A stretch of DNA of 64,000 bases from Synechococcus sp. Tobar12-5m-g. GTDB lineage: Bacteria > Cyanobacteriota > Cyanobacteriia > PCC-6307 > Cyanobiaceae. A model generated the notes under the pieces. The model was not told where the DNA came from. It was given only the letters and a program-made list of their open reading frames with translations, and did not search any database. Where the stretch lies: the NCBI RefSeq assembly GCF_024345415.1, contig NZ_JAGQBB010000003.1, positions 1 to 64,000 of the forward strand, read 5' to 3'. This document shows, piece after piece, positions 15,305 to 23,037 of this stretch; positions within the stretch are counted from its first letter, which is position 1; every line of letters starts with the position of its first letter. The translations under genes and the position numbers were made by a program.

Positions 15305-15928
15305 ATGAGCCCTCCCCTCCCTCAAGACCTGATCCGTCACGTGTTGTTTGTTGGGCTGCTGGCTCTCCCGCTTGTTACCCCCTTGGCCGCTGCAGCGGCC
15401 AAGGTGATCTCGGTCGGTGATGGTGACACCCTGCGGGTCGAGGACGGCGGGAGAAAGGTAACGATCCGGGTGGCCTGCATCGACGCCCCAGAGATGGCGC
15501 AGTCTCCCTATGGGCAACAGGCCAGGCAGGCGCTCCAGGACATGCTGCCGGTCGGCTCCACGGTGACGCTAAAGACCCAGACCAAGGACCGCTATGGCCG
15601 GACCGTTGCGGAGGTGTTCGCCCAGAACGGGGCCAACGCTGGTCTCGCCCTGGTGCAACAGGGCCATGCCTTCGCCTATCGCCAGTACCTCAAGCAGTGC
15701 GACGAGTGGGTCTATCTCGATCGGGAGAAGCTGGCCCAGCGATACCGCGTTGGGGTGTGGAGGTTCGACGGCGAGATCCAGCGCCCCTGGGACTGGAGAG
15801 CCGCCAACAGAGGCGCCACGCGCCAGCCGCCGCAGCGCCCGGTGACGCTGACGATCATCAACGACAGGGCAGCTCCCGTCTCCAGTCCAGGCCGGAGGTG
15901 GTATTGCGCAAATGTTGGGTCTTGGTAG
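15305..15928 (+). CDS. Staphylococcal-nuclease-like secreted nuclease, stops inside its Excalibur domain
   Basis: 207 residues. A hydrophobic signal segment (FVGLLALPLVTPLAAAAAK) is followed by the SNase domain: VGDGDTLRV, RVACIDAPEM (the catalytic Arg and Asp) and TKDRYGRTVAEVF (the second Arg). The frame reaches YCANVGSW and then TAG at 15,926. The next codons, in the same frame, continue the Excalibur motif (15,929-16,009). The nuclease domain itself looks complete, so an active, shortened enzyme is possible. The start at ATG 15,305 lies 14 nt after the TPR stop. Confidence 0.8.
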   Translation: MSPPLPQDLIRHVLFVGLLALPLVTPLAAAAAKVISVGDGDTLRVEDGGRKVTIRVACIDAPEMAQSPYGQQARQALQDMLPVGSTVTLKTQTKDRYGRTVAEVFAQNGANAGLALVQQGHAFAYRQYLKQCDEWVYLDREKLAQRYRVGVWRFDGEIQRPWDWRAANRGATRQPPQRPVTLTIINDRAAPVSSPGRRWYCANVGSW

Positions 15929-16009
15929 AGGGCGCAGCAGCTCCTGCGGGATGGGCACACATACCTCGACGGTGACAGTGACGGTGAAGCGTGCGAAGCG
16001 CTGCGGTGA
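15929..16009 (+). pseudogene. Excalibur domain remainder after an in-frame amber codon
   Basis: In frame with the nuclease, directly after TAG: RAQQLLRDGHTYLDGDSDGE then ACEALR and stop TGA. The DxDxDGxxCE calcium-binding loop is intact. Alignment with the copy ending at 14,241 shows the TAG replacing a single codon, with no length change. Confidence 0.75.
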
Positions 16010-16061
16010 GGGAGGCTGTCGAGACTCGCCAGCTATCCCATTGGGAGCAAGCCCTTGGCTG

Positions 16062-16542
16062 AAGTAAGAGACGGAGTGTAAAGCTGGTTTCTTGATCTAC
16101 AGAGGGGACGCCACTCCGGTTCGACACGAACCAATGCGCCTCTCTCTCATAGCGACTGCTGCCCTGGCCACCCTCACCCTGGCTCCGCTACCTGCCGGTG
16201 CAAAGGTGGTTGACGAAGGGAAGCCCAGCCCCGGCGGCTTCTATTGGCAGAAGGTCCAGAAAAGCAATGGCAGCACCCAGTACCTCTGCCGCTCAACCAA
16301 GGATGATGCGATCCAGAAGAACGCGAAGTGTGATGGGGCGAAAGCTGCCAAGCATTAGCCGCGCACTTGCTCTCTGCGCCTCAGTGCTGCTCCTGGCTGG
16401 GCCTGCTTCTGCCGGTGAATTCCATGGCGAGCAACCCGTGCCAAGTCGCTGGAAGTTGGCGGTTCAGCAGGCGGGCGAGCGATCTCCAGAGCCTCCGCCA
16501 CAGGTGCTGGAGTGGATCAAGCAGGCAAAAGCCTTCGAATCC
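16062..16542. repeat. Tandem segmental duplication, identical block, copy 2
   Basis: The second copy of the 481-bp block at 14,294-14,774. The lack of differences implies a recent duplication or gene conversion, while the TPR arrays behind it differ in length (9 versus 4 repeats). Confidence 0.85.
16134..16358 (+). CDS. Small secreted protein of unknown function, copy 2
   Basis: 74 residues, identical to the product of 14,366-14,590: a signal peptide and a short two-Cys mature part. It is followed by an overlapping TPR gene as in copy 1, so the two genes behave as a unit. Confidence 0.65.
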   Translation: MRLSLIATAALATLTLAPLPAGAKVVDEGKPSPGGFYWQKVQKSNGSTQYLCRSTKDDAIQKNAKCDGAKAAKH

Positions 16543-17688
16543 AAGGGAGCCTATGGAAAGGCGGCGGAATTGTGGGAACAGGTCTTGGCATGGAGCGAGA
16601 AGGCGCTGGGGCCCGATCACCCCGGTACCGCCACCAGCCTCAACAACCTCGCAGTGCTGTACTCCGAGCAGGGTGCCTACGCCAAGGCCGAGCCCCTCTT
16701 GATGCGAGCCTTGGCGATCAACGAGAAGGCGCTGGGGCCCGATCACCCCGATACCGCCACCAGCCTCGACAACCTGGCGAGGTTGTACGACAGGCAAGGC
16801 GCCTACGCCAAGGCCGAGCCCCTCATGATCCGCGCCCTGGCGGTCAGGGAGAAGGCGCTGGGGCCCGACCACCCCGATACCGCCACCAGCCTCAACAACC
16901 TGGCGGGGTTGTACGACAGCCAGGGCGCCTACACCAGGGCCGAGCCCCTCATGATCCGCGCCCTGGCGGTCAGGGAGAAGGCGCTGGGGCCCGACCACCC
17001 CGATACCGCCCAGAGCCTCAACAACCTGGCGGGGTTGTACGACAGCCAGGGCGCCTACACCAGGGCCGAGCCCCTCTACCTCCGCGCCCTGGCGATCAAC
17101 GAGAAGGCGCTGGGGCCCGACCACCCCGATACCGCCCAGAGCCTCAACAACCTCGCGTACCTGTACTCCGAGCAGGGTGCCTACGCCAAGGCCGAGCCCC
17201 TCTTGATGCGAGCCTTGGCGATCAACGAGAAGGCGCTGGGGCCCGATCACCCCAATACCGCCACCAGCCTCATCAACCTCGCGTACCTGTACTCCGAGCA
17301 GGGTGCCTACGCCAAGGCTCAGCCCCTCTACCTCCGCGCCCTGGCGATCAACGAGAAGGCGCTGGGGCCCGACCACCCCGATACCGCCAAAAGCCTCATC
17401 AACCTCGCGTTCCTGTACGCCAGCCAGGGCGCCTACGCCAAGGCCGAGCCCCTCATGATCCGCGCCCTGGCGATCAACGAGAAGGCGCTGGGGCCCGACC
17501 ACCCCGATACCGCCAAAAGCCTCAACACCCTGGCTTGGTTGTACGAGAGCCAGGGTGCATACGCCAAGGCCGAGCCCCTCTACCTCCGCGCCCTGGCGAT
17601 CAGCGAGAAGGCGCTGGGCTCAAATCATCCGATCACTCTCAGGGTGCGGGAAAACCTGGAACGGTGCCGGAAAGCACTGGGTAACTGA
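16333..17688 (+). CDS. Secreted kinesin-light-chain-type TPR protein, 9 repeats
   Basis: 451 residues from ATG 16,333, with the same signal peptide as the paralogue at 14,565. There are nine 42-residue repeats with consensus GAYAKAEPLLMRALAINEKA and LGPDHPDTATSLNNLAYLY; the ninth is degenerate and ends LERCRKALGN. The repeats are close to identical in DNA (126-bp period), so copy number may change by slippage or unequal recombination. It is probably a periplasmic or surface interaction scaffold; no partner is evident. Confidence 0.85.
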   Translation: MGRKLPSISRALALCASVLLLAGPASAGEFHGEQPVPSRWKLAVQQAGERSPEPPPQVLEWIKQAKAFESKGAYGKAAELWEQVLAWSEKALGPDHPGTATSLNNLAVLYSEQGAYAKAEPLLMRALAINEKALGPDHPDTATSLDNLARLYDRQGAYAKAEPLMIRALAVREKALGPDHPDTATSLNNLAGLYDSQGAYTRAEPLMIRALAVREKALGPDHPDTAQSLNNLAGLYDSQGAYTRAEPLYLRALAINEKALGPDHPDTAQSLNNLAYLYSEQGAYAKAEPLLMRALAINEKALGPDHPNTATSLINLAYLYSEQGAYAKAQPLYLRALAINEKALGPDHPDTAKSLINLAFLYASQGAYAKAEPLMIRALAINEKALGPDHPDTAKSLNTLAWLYESQGAYAKAEPLYLRALAISEKALGSNHPITLRVRENLERCRKALGN

Positions 17689-17702
17689 GATTCTGGCTTG
17701 CC

Positions 17703-17750
17703 ATGAGCCCTCCCCTCCCTCAAGACCTGATCCGTCAAGTGTTTTTTGTT
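17703..17750 (+). pseudogene. First 16 codons of a second SNase gene, cut off
   Basis: The sequence repeats the start of the SNase gene at 15,305 (MSPPLPQDLIR) with few changes, then loses all similarity directly after the bases TTTGTT at 17,750. The junction coincides with the left inverted repeat at 17,746-17,759. Confidence 0.75.
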
Positions 17751-18253
17751 AGGCCCCACGCGATGGCCTCCGCATGTTTGCTATGAACTTTGCGTTGATA
17801 CGGACTTTCTGCAACTCTTGCTTCGCGCTCAGCTTCCGCTTTCGCATGATGACGAAGTAGAAGGTTTGCTCCCAGTCGGTTATCCATCCCTTTGTGTGTG
17901 CGTAGTCGTTAGCCTCGGCATTCAGAGACTTTTTGTTGTCAGATCTGATTCGCTTGACGGCCTGGAAGATGAGATCGGAAGGGAGGCCGATGAATTTCTT
18001 GACGCAGCAGTTCCCGACCGTGGCAAAAGTGCCGCTGATCTAGTTGCGAAGATTGCAAAGTTCGATGATCGGAAAGTGGCCGCAAAGACAGGTCTCCGGT
18101 TCGTCTGCCTCGTAGACATCGTTCAACACCCATTCGAGTTTCGCCTGGTCCCAAGTCTTTGAGTGGGATCGATCGATGATCTCTTTGGTGAGCCGAAATT
18201 CGGACTTTGGATTTCCAGTGAAGCCGATGGGCGGGATTTGTGGGGCCTAACAA
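17746..18253. repeat. Perfect 14-bp inverted repeats bracketing a gene remnant
   Basis: TTGTTAGGCCCCAC at 17,746-17,759 and its exact reverse complement GTGGGGCCTAACAA at 18,240-18,253. They contain GTTAGGC and GCCTAAC, which fit the integron core and inverse-core consensus (GTTRRRY / RYYYAAC). The right one continues AACAACT, as many attC sites do. No integron integrase is present in the window. Confidence 0.7.
17749..18242 (-). pseudogene. Truncated Zn-ribbon-type conserved protein with an internal stop
   Basis: The minus-strand reading gives IPPIGFTGNPKSEFRLTKEI, then KTWDQAKLEWVLNDVYEADE, then CLCGHFPIIELCNLRN, a TAG at 18,040-18,042, then VGNCCVKKFIGLPSDLIF and DYAHTKGWITDWEQTFYFV. This matches a widespread uncharacterised family with a CxCG...C / VGNxCVKxF zinc-ribbon-like core. 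The N-terminal few residues and a start codon are missing. The stop TAA lies within the GCCTAAC core of the left inverted repeat, as is common at the end of integron cassettes. Confidence 0.7.
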
Positions 18254-18412
18254 CTACATGGTCGGTTCCGTGATCCACCACCGCCCTGGTTCGGAACGCC
18301 GCCTTTGCAGCTTCCTTTTTCCATGGTGGTCAGTGGAGAATCCCTGTTTGCATAGGCGGGACCTATCAGGGAAGTTGTCCGCTCGGGGTGCTGAGCTGAG
18401 CACCGAAATTGA
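18251..18412. repeat. Diverged about 160-bp repeat, copy B (IS-end-like)
   Basis: The counterpart of 13,691-13,848, starting at CAACTAC right beside the 14-bp inverted repeat. The two copies flank the whole SNase/TPR region as direct repeats. 18,413-18,577 shows no gene. Confidence 0.5.
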
Positions 18413-18577
18413 GTGTACTGCGGGTTGAGGTTCAGGGTCCCCGCGGCCGGAGTGTCGTTGTCATCGATGGCTGTCTTTGGTCGGGGTTGGGGCGTCGGGC
18501 CCTTGATCGCGGCTGTTGCCGATCGCGCCCTTGGAGGGGCGCCATCGGACAGCCACGGGGGCCTGGATTGTTGAGGG

Positions 18578-19657
18578 TCAAGCAGCTACAAGTGTCTGCG
18601 GTCGGGGATGGTTGATGCTCACAACCTGTGGCTGGCTCCAGTCACGGATGTGACGACTCCAGCGCTGCGGATTCTTCTGCCGAGCTTCTTCGTAGGTCTG
18701 CTGCCGGATGGCACAGATCCCATCAGCCTGGCCGTAGTGCCGCTGATTGGGCGTCACATACTTGATGCCGCTGTGCCGGTGCTCAGCGTTGTACCAGTCG
18801 ACAAAGCCATCCACCCAGGCTTTTACCGAGAGCAGTTCCCGGAAGCGCCGTAGCGGATAACTCTGGTGGTACTTCATGGTACGGAACCATGATTCAGCGT
18901 AGGCGTTGTCGTTGCTCACACGTGGCCTGGAGAACGAGAGCGACACACCCAACTCGGCCATCTTGGCCGCCAAGGTGAATGAGCGCATGGGGGCGCCATT
19001 GTCCGAGTGCAGGACCGCAGCAGTCTCCTTGCTGATTCCTTCATCGCGGCAGACGCGATCAAAGAATGCGCTGGCCAGCTCGCTGCATTCGCGCTCATGC
19101 ACTTCCACTCCAAGGATGCGGCGGCTCCACACATCCATCACCATGTAGAGATAGTAGAATTGACCCTTGACATGGCCGGGCAACAGGGTGATATCCCAGG
19201 CCAGCACTTGGTAAACTCCTGTTGCCTCCAGCACCGGGACTGGCCTTGGCTCGCGGGGAGAGCGGGCCCTACCACGATGGTTCAGCAGGCCTTCCTGCCG
19301 CATGATGCGGTAGATCGTGGACTCTGAACCCACATACATTCTCTCCTCAGCAAGAATGGCCACGATCTGAGCAGGCGTAAGATCGGCAAAGCGCGGATCA
19401 TTGACGGAGTCAATCACCCGCTGCCGCTCTTTTGCCGTGAATCTGTGAGCCACTTCACGTGGGGCACCCTTGCGGCGATCCACACTGAATCCCTGGCCGC
19501 TGATATCAAGCCCCCAGCGCCGCAGAGTGCGTGAACAGATGCCGATCAGATCAGCAACAGCCTTGATGGAAGCTCCTGCATTGAGGCCTTCATAGAGAAA
19601 GTCCATGGCTTTATTTCTCTGCTCTGACGGAATCAGGACTCCTCTTCTCGCAGCCAA
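18578..19657 (-). CDS. IS3-family transposase OrfB (DDE integrase core)
   Basis: 359 residues. An N-terminal HTH_21-like region (MDFLYEGLNAGASIKAVADL) is followed by the rve core: AWDITLLPGHVKGQFYYLY (first Asp), LHSDNGAPMRSFTLA (second Asp) and VSNDNAYAESWFRTMKYH (Glu). The tail WYNAEHRHSGIKYVTPNQRH is typical. TTG at 19,657 is the apparent start, but in the intact element translation probably came by frameshift from orfA. The catalytic triad is complete. Confidence 0.9.
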   Translation of the reverse strand: MAARRGVLIPSEQRNKAMDFLYEGLNAGASIKAVADLIGICSRTLRRWGLDISGQGFSVDRRKGAPREVAHRFTAKERQRVIDSVNDPRFADLTPAQIVAILAEERMYVGSESTIYRIMRQEGLLNHRGRARSPREPRPVPVLEATGVYQVLAWDITLLPGHVKGQFYYLYMVMDVWSRRILGVEVHERECSELASAFFDRVCRDEGISKETAAVLHSDNGAPMRSFTLAAKMAELGVSLSFSRPRVSNDNAYAESWFRTMKYHQSYPLRRFRELLSVKAWVDGFVDWYNAEHRHSGIKYVTPNQRHYGQADGICAIRQQTYEEARQKNPQRWSRHIRDWSQPQVVSINHPRPQTLVAA

Positions 19658-20166
19658 AGCTGATCGAGCTTTTTTGACAGCAACCGCTTCGCGGAAGCGT
19701 TCCGCTACAGCAATGTTGCCGCCTCCGAAAGAGCTTTGTCCTTCTTCTGCAACTCACGTTCCAGGCGCCGGATCTGGCGGGCCTGCTCCTGGTTTTTGCG
19801 CTGTAGATCCCTGTGGTCGGTCATGGTCGGCGCGCTGGGGCCATTCGCATCCTCTGCCGCCTGGCGCCAGCGGGCAAGCTGCTTGGGATAGAGCCCACGC
19901 TCGCGGCAGTACGCGCCGAGATCGGGGCCGCTGAGGCCTGCGGCCTGGATCACGGCGGCCAGCTTGTCGGATGCGCCCCACTGCTCCGGCGGCTTCCTGG
20001 TGGCCGGCACCAGCTGCCCCTCTTTCTGCCACTGACTGCGCCAGTTGTAGAGGGTCTGTGTGGTGATCCCGGTGTCACGGGCGATCTGGGCCACGCTCTC
20101 CCGGTTGGGCGGGCTCATGCGATTGCGGATCTCGGCCCGCACGGCATGGTCGTAGATCGGTTTCAT
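19633..20166 (-). pseudogene. IS3-family OrfA (HTH), interrupted by a 24-bp palindromic insertion
   Basis: From ATG 20,166 the frame gives a 153-residue HTH protein with a coiled-coil end (VAQIARDTGITTQTLYNWRS; LQRKNQEQARQIRRLERELQ) and stops at TAG 19,705. Continuing in the same frame after a 30-bp insert gives LLSKKLDQLWLREEES, the natural OrfA end, with TGA at 19,633. Removing the insert would restore the frame, so the insert disrupted orfA. Confidence 0.75.
19678..19713. repeat. 24-bp palindromic small dispersed repeat with a 6-bp target duplication
   Basis: A 24-bp insert at 19,684-19,707 has the hairpin CGCTTC-GCG-GAAGCG and is flanked by direct repeats CAGCAA (19,678-19,683 and 19,708-19,713). 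Size, palindrome and flanking duplication fit the very small dispersed repeats (SDRs) described in filamentous cyanobacteria. Confidence 0.6.
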
Positions 20167-20180
20167 GGTCCTCGGTTTGG

Positions 20181-20231
20181 CCCCCTGGTGGATGGGTCAG
20201 ACCGAGCGGACTTCTTTCCTGACAGAGGGGG
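20181..20231. repeat. IS3 left end, 51-bp CCCCC/GGGGG-bounded unit
   Basis: It starts CCCCCTGGTGGATGGG and ends TTCCTGACAGAGGGGG, 14 nt upstream of the orfA start on the minus strand. Its plan matches the 49-bp repeats at 78 and 585 (CCCCC tips, TCAGGAAAGA block), suggesting those are ends of a related element. Confidence 0.55.
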
Positions 20232-20233
20232 AG

Positions 20234-20433
20234 GGATTCTGCCAGATTTCTCTGCTTCAGGCCGAGTGCATAACGCAACTGAGATGGCCGGCGGCGCCAT
20301 CTGCCGCAGCCGCCTGCTCACGGTCACCACCACCCTCAGGCAACAGGGGCGGGATATCTGGGGATTTGTGGAGCAGGCCTGGATCGCCCATCATCGCGGC
20401 GGGGTGATGCCATCATTGCTGCTGGATCCCTGA
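20234..20433 (+). pseudogene. C-terminal remnant of an IS66-family transposase
   Basis: The plus-strand frame ending at 20,433 gives RSRLLTVTTTLRQQGRDIWG, then FVEQAWIAHHRGGVMPSLLL. This is the characteristic IS66 TnpC C-terminus. Only about 45 codons remain. The bases before it match the end of repeat copy A at 13,800-13,848. Confidence 0.7.
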
Positions 20434-20519
20434 GTTCAGCAGCAAGGGCAGCGCTGCTTCTTTGCCCGCTCAGCGATGAGCGATCAGGCGTGCATTCGCC
20501 CGGCGGGGCGTCCCGGCCC

Positions 20520-20950
20520 CTGAATGGTTTCAAAATTCTTGAGTATTGCAATACCATTTTGCATTGTCATGTCATTGCAGACCTTGAGCAGGTCTGGCCC
20601 AATTCGTTTACGGAAGTGAACCATCATTGAAGGATCGAAAGGCTTTATGAACTGGTAACCACTCAGCCGATTAAATACTGCATATATGGACTCTCTGCGA
20701 TCATCTCGACCGTGTCTCGGTCCGTATAGCCCAGCCGTTGCTGGATGCAAAGAGATCCCAGCGCCATCCAGAAGGGCTTCGCTGGTGCTCCGATCGTGCG
20801 GTTGAATTGTGGAGCATCTTGATCTTCCAGTTGCTACCAAGGAATGATCACGGACATCACCACCCATCGGCTGTCAGGATCTAGCTGCTCCCCAAAGGGA
20901 TGGTAAGACTCCTCGATGGATAGCTGACCGTTGTGCCGGATGAGATACAT
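20520..20950 (-). pseudogene. N-terminal remnant of an IS1182/IS5-type DDE transposase
   Basis: From ATG 20,950: MYLIRHNGQLSIEESYHPFG, then LDPDSRWVVMSVIIPW, a TAG, then KPFWMALGSLCIQQRLGYTD and ESPYMQYLIG, a TGA, then FDPSMMVHFRKRIGPDLLKV. The order matches the N-terminal domain of this transposase group. There are two stops and the catalytic domain is absent. The flanks are AT-richer than the core genome. Confidence 0.75.
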
Positions 20951-21038
20951 TTGAAGGCCTTGAGGTTATTCTAGTGAAGAAATCACTACTTTCGACCATT
21001 CCTATCATTAGATTATCATTGAAATAAGCTGCACTGGA

Positions 21039-21784
21039 ATGGATCTGCGTTTTTCAGCAAGCCCAAGGTACCGATGTCTCGACGCGCTTCAGTCGATGGC
21101 AGCGGGCAGGGCGTACAAGGCCCGTGCACTCACGGTGCTGGACCTTAAACCAGGATCATCTGCCCTCGAGGTGGCCGGTGCCCTCGGCGACGATGTGGCG
21201 CGGATCAAGGCATTCGGCGCCCGAGCTGTTGGTGTCGACCGCAGCCGCACGCTGATCGCCGTGGCACAGTGGCGCCACGCAGTTGGCGGCTGCGAATTCA
21301 CCGTGGCAGATGCTGCGGGCCTTCCGTTTGCGGAGGGCAGCTTTGACGCGGTCCGTGTCGGCCGCGCCCTCCAGCACATCCCCGACCCTGGCAGGGTCGT
21401 CAGCGAGATGGCCCGCGTCGCCTGCGGCGGCGGAGTGGTGCTTTGCGCCGAGCCCGACTGGGGGTCCTTCCTGCTGGGCGGCGGCCAGTCCCCACTGACC
21501 GAGCGGATCCAGCACGACTGGATCCGGACGTTCCAGAATCCGTGGATCGGCCGCGAGCTGCCGATCTTCCTCTCCGAACCCATTGGGTGGGCGATCTTCA
21601 CCGCGAGGCGGTGTGGCTGCCCGCCCATGGGTTCGCCGAGACGGACCTCCTGTTTGAAATCGATGCCAACGCCCGCAAGATTGCCGCTGAACTCCCCAAG
21701 GCGCTCCCCTGCCTCGAGGCCTACCGCTTGGGGGAGGCTTACACCGGCGTTCTGATGCTGATCTGCTGGGGCCGCAAGGTCTGA
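21039..21784 (+). pseudogene. SAM-dependent class I methyltransferase, frameshifted
   Basis: The first frame covers residues 1-190: a Methyltransf_11 domain with ALEVAGALGDDVARIKAFGA and ADAAGLPFAEGSFDAVRVGR. The C-terminal third is in another frame (VGDLHREAVWLPAHGFAETD, then GEAYTGVLMLICWGRKV to TGA 21,784). One frame change at about 21,575-21,600 joins them. It is related to ubiE/arsM-like small-molecule methyltransferases; the substrate is unknown. This is either a recent pseudogene or a sequencing error. Confidence 0.65.
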
Positions 21785-21962
21785 TGTGCCACGGCAGTTG
21801 TCGCCACCAGGCAGGCTCAATCCTTCAACCACAGGACATCGTGACCATCGCCAAGTAGGCCTGCTCAGCCGCTCATCCATACCCACGGATCGGATGTTCT
21901 GATCCAGGGCTCAGCCCACGACTCGCTCGTGTCTTACGCTTCTCTCACCGCTGGAGATAGCC

Positions 21963-22976
21963 ATGAGCGCGCAGCCAACCCCCGACACAATCATCCAGAC
22001 AGGTCTGGGTTTTTGGGCCTCCAAGACTTTGCTGAGTGCCATCGAGCTGGGTCTGTTTACAGAACTTTCCCAGGGCTCCACGAACTCTGATTCCATCGTT
22101 GCTTGTTTGGGCCTTCACCCCCGTGGAGCCCGTGACTTCCTTGATGCACTGGTCGCCCTGGGTTTTCTGAATCGAACTGGCGACCAATACAGCAACACAC
22201 CGGAGACGGAACTCTTTCTGGATCGGAACAAGCCTTCCTACATCGGTGGCATCCTGGAGATGGCGAACCATCGCCTCTATCCAGCCTGGGCCCATCTCAG
22301 CGAAGCACTTCAAGCGGGCGAGCCGCAGAACGAAATCAAGGGTGGCGGGCCCGGTCTGTTCGAAACGCTTTATGCCGATCATGCCCGTTTGAAGGAGTTC
22401 CTCGCCGCCATGACCGGCATCAGTCATGGCGCCAACCAGGCCATCGCCCGGGCCTTTCCCTGGACGAACCACCGCACGTTCGTTGATGTGGGTACAGCAC
22501 AGGGAGATCTTGCGACCCAGATCGCTCTCGCCAATCCGCATCTGCGTGGCTTCGGGTTTGACCTGCCCGAGGTGGCGCCGATCTTCGAGGAGTACGTTGC
22601 CCATGCCGGCATCGACGACCGGCTCACATTCCAATCAGGTGATTTTTTCAAACACCCCATACCCCAGGCCGATGTGGTCCTGATGGGCCACATCCTTCAC
22701 GACTGGGATCTACCCACGAAGAAGATGCTGATTGGAAAGGCGTTTGATGCAATTCCGATCGGGGGCGCGCTCATTGTCTACGAGGCAATCATCGATGATG
22801 ATCGCTCAAAAAACTCCTTTGGATTGCTGATGAGTCTAAACATGCTCATCGAAACACGAGGTGGTTTTGACTACACATTCGCTGACTGCACAGCTTGGAT
22901 GATGGAAGCGGGATTTTCCGAAACGCGCGCCGAGCCACTTGTTGGCCCTGATTCGATGGTGATTGGTATCAAATAG
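21963..22976 (+). CDS. O-methyltransferase (acetylserotonin / plant COMT-like)
   Basis: 337 residues. An N-terminal dimerisation winged helix ([40 protein letters not shown]) is followed by the methyltransferase_2 domain: [20 protein letters not shown] (SAM loop), [14 protein letters not shown] and [16 protein letters not shown], with the catalytic His in HDWD. Enzymes of this group methylate hydroxyl groups on small aromatic or polyketide molecules. There is no biosynthetic cluster around it, so the substrate is open. Confidence 0.85.
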   Translation: MSAQPTPDTIIQTGLGFWASKTLLSAIELGLFTELSQGSTNSDSIVACLGLHPRGARDFLDALVALGFLNRTGDQYSNTPETELFLDRNKPSYIGGILEMANHRLYPAWAHLSEALQAGEPQNEIKGGGPGLFETLYADHARLKEFLAAMTGISHGANQAIARAFPWTNHRTFVDVGTAQGDLATQIALANPHLRGFGFDLPEVAPIFEEYVAHAGIDDRLTFQSGDFFKHPIPQADVVLMGHILHDWDLPTKKMLIGKAFDAIPIGGALIVYEAIIDDDRSKNSFGLLMSLNMLIETRGGFDYTFADCTAWMMEAGFSETRAEPLVGPDSMVIGIK

Positions 22977-23037
22977 AGCCTTTCCGTGGAATTCCACACG
23001 GCCCCACCAAAACTTGTCAGGCGCCTGACGCAGGATT

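Larger units (their letters stand above)
18578..20231 (-). mobile_element. IS3-family insertion sequence (orfA + orfB)
   Basis: Two minus-strand genes in IS3 order, with orfB overlapping the 3' end of orfA. The left end is the 51-bp unit at 20,181-20,231. The right end beyond 18,578 was not identified. The element appears inactive because orfA carries an insertion with a stop codon. Confidence 0.75.

Noticed and set aside
16381-17502. Minus-strand repeat protein (VVGPQRLLVDRQGAD-type repeats)
   Set aside because: The repeats are the reverse of the TPR array; no start signal or fold.
16520-17640. Regular 126-bp repeats as a CRISPR-like or satellite array
   Set aside because: They code for 42-residue TPR units in one frame with no spacer structure.
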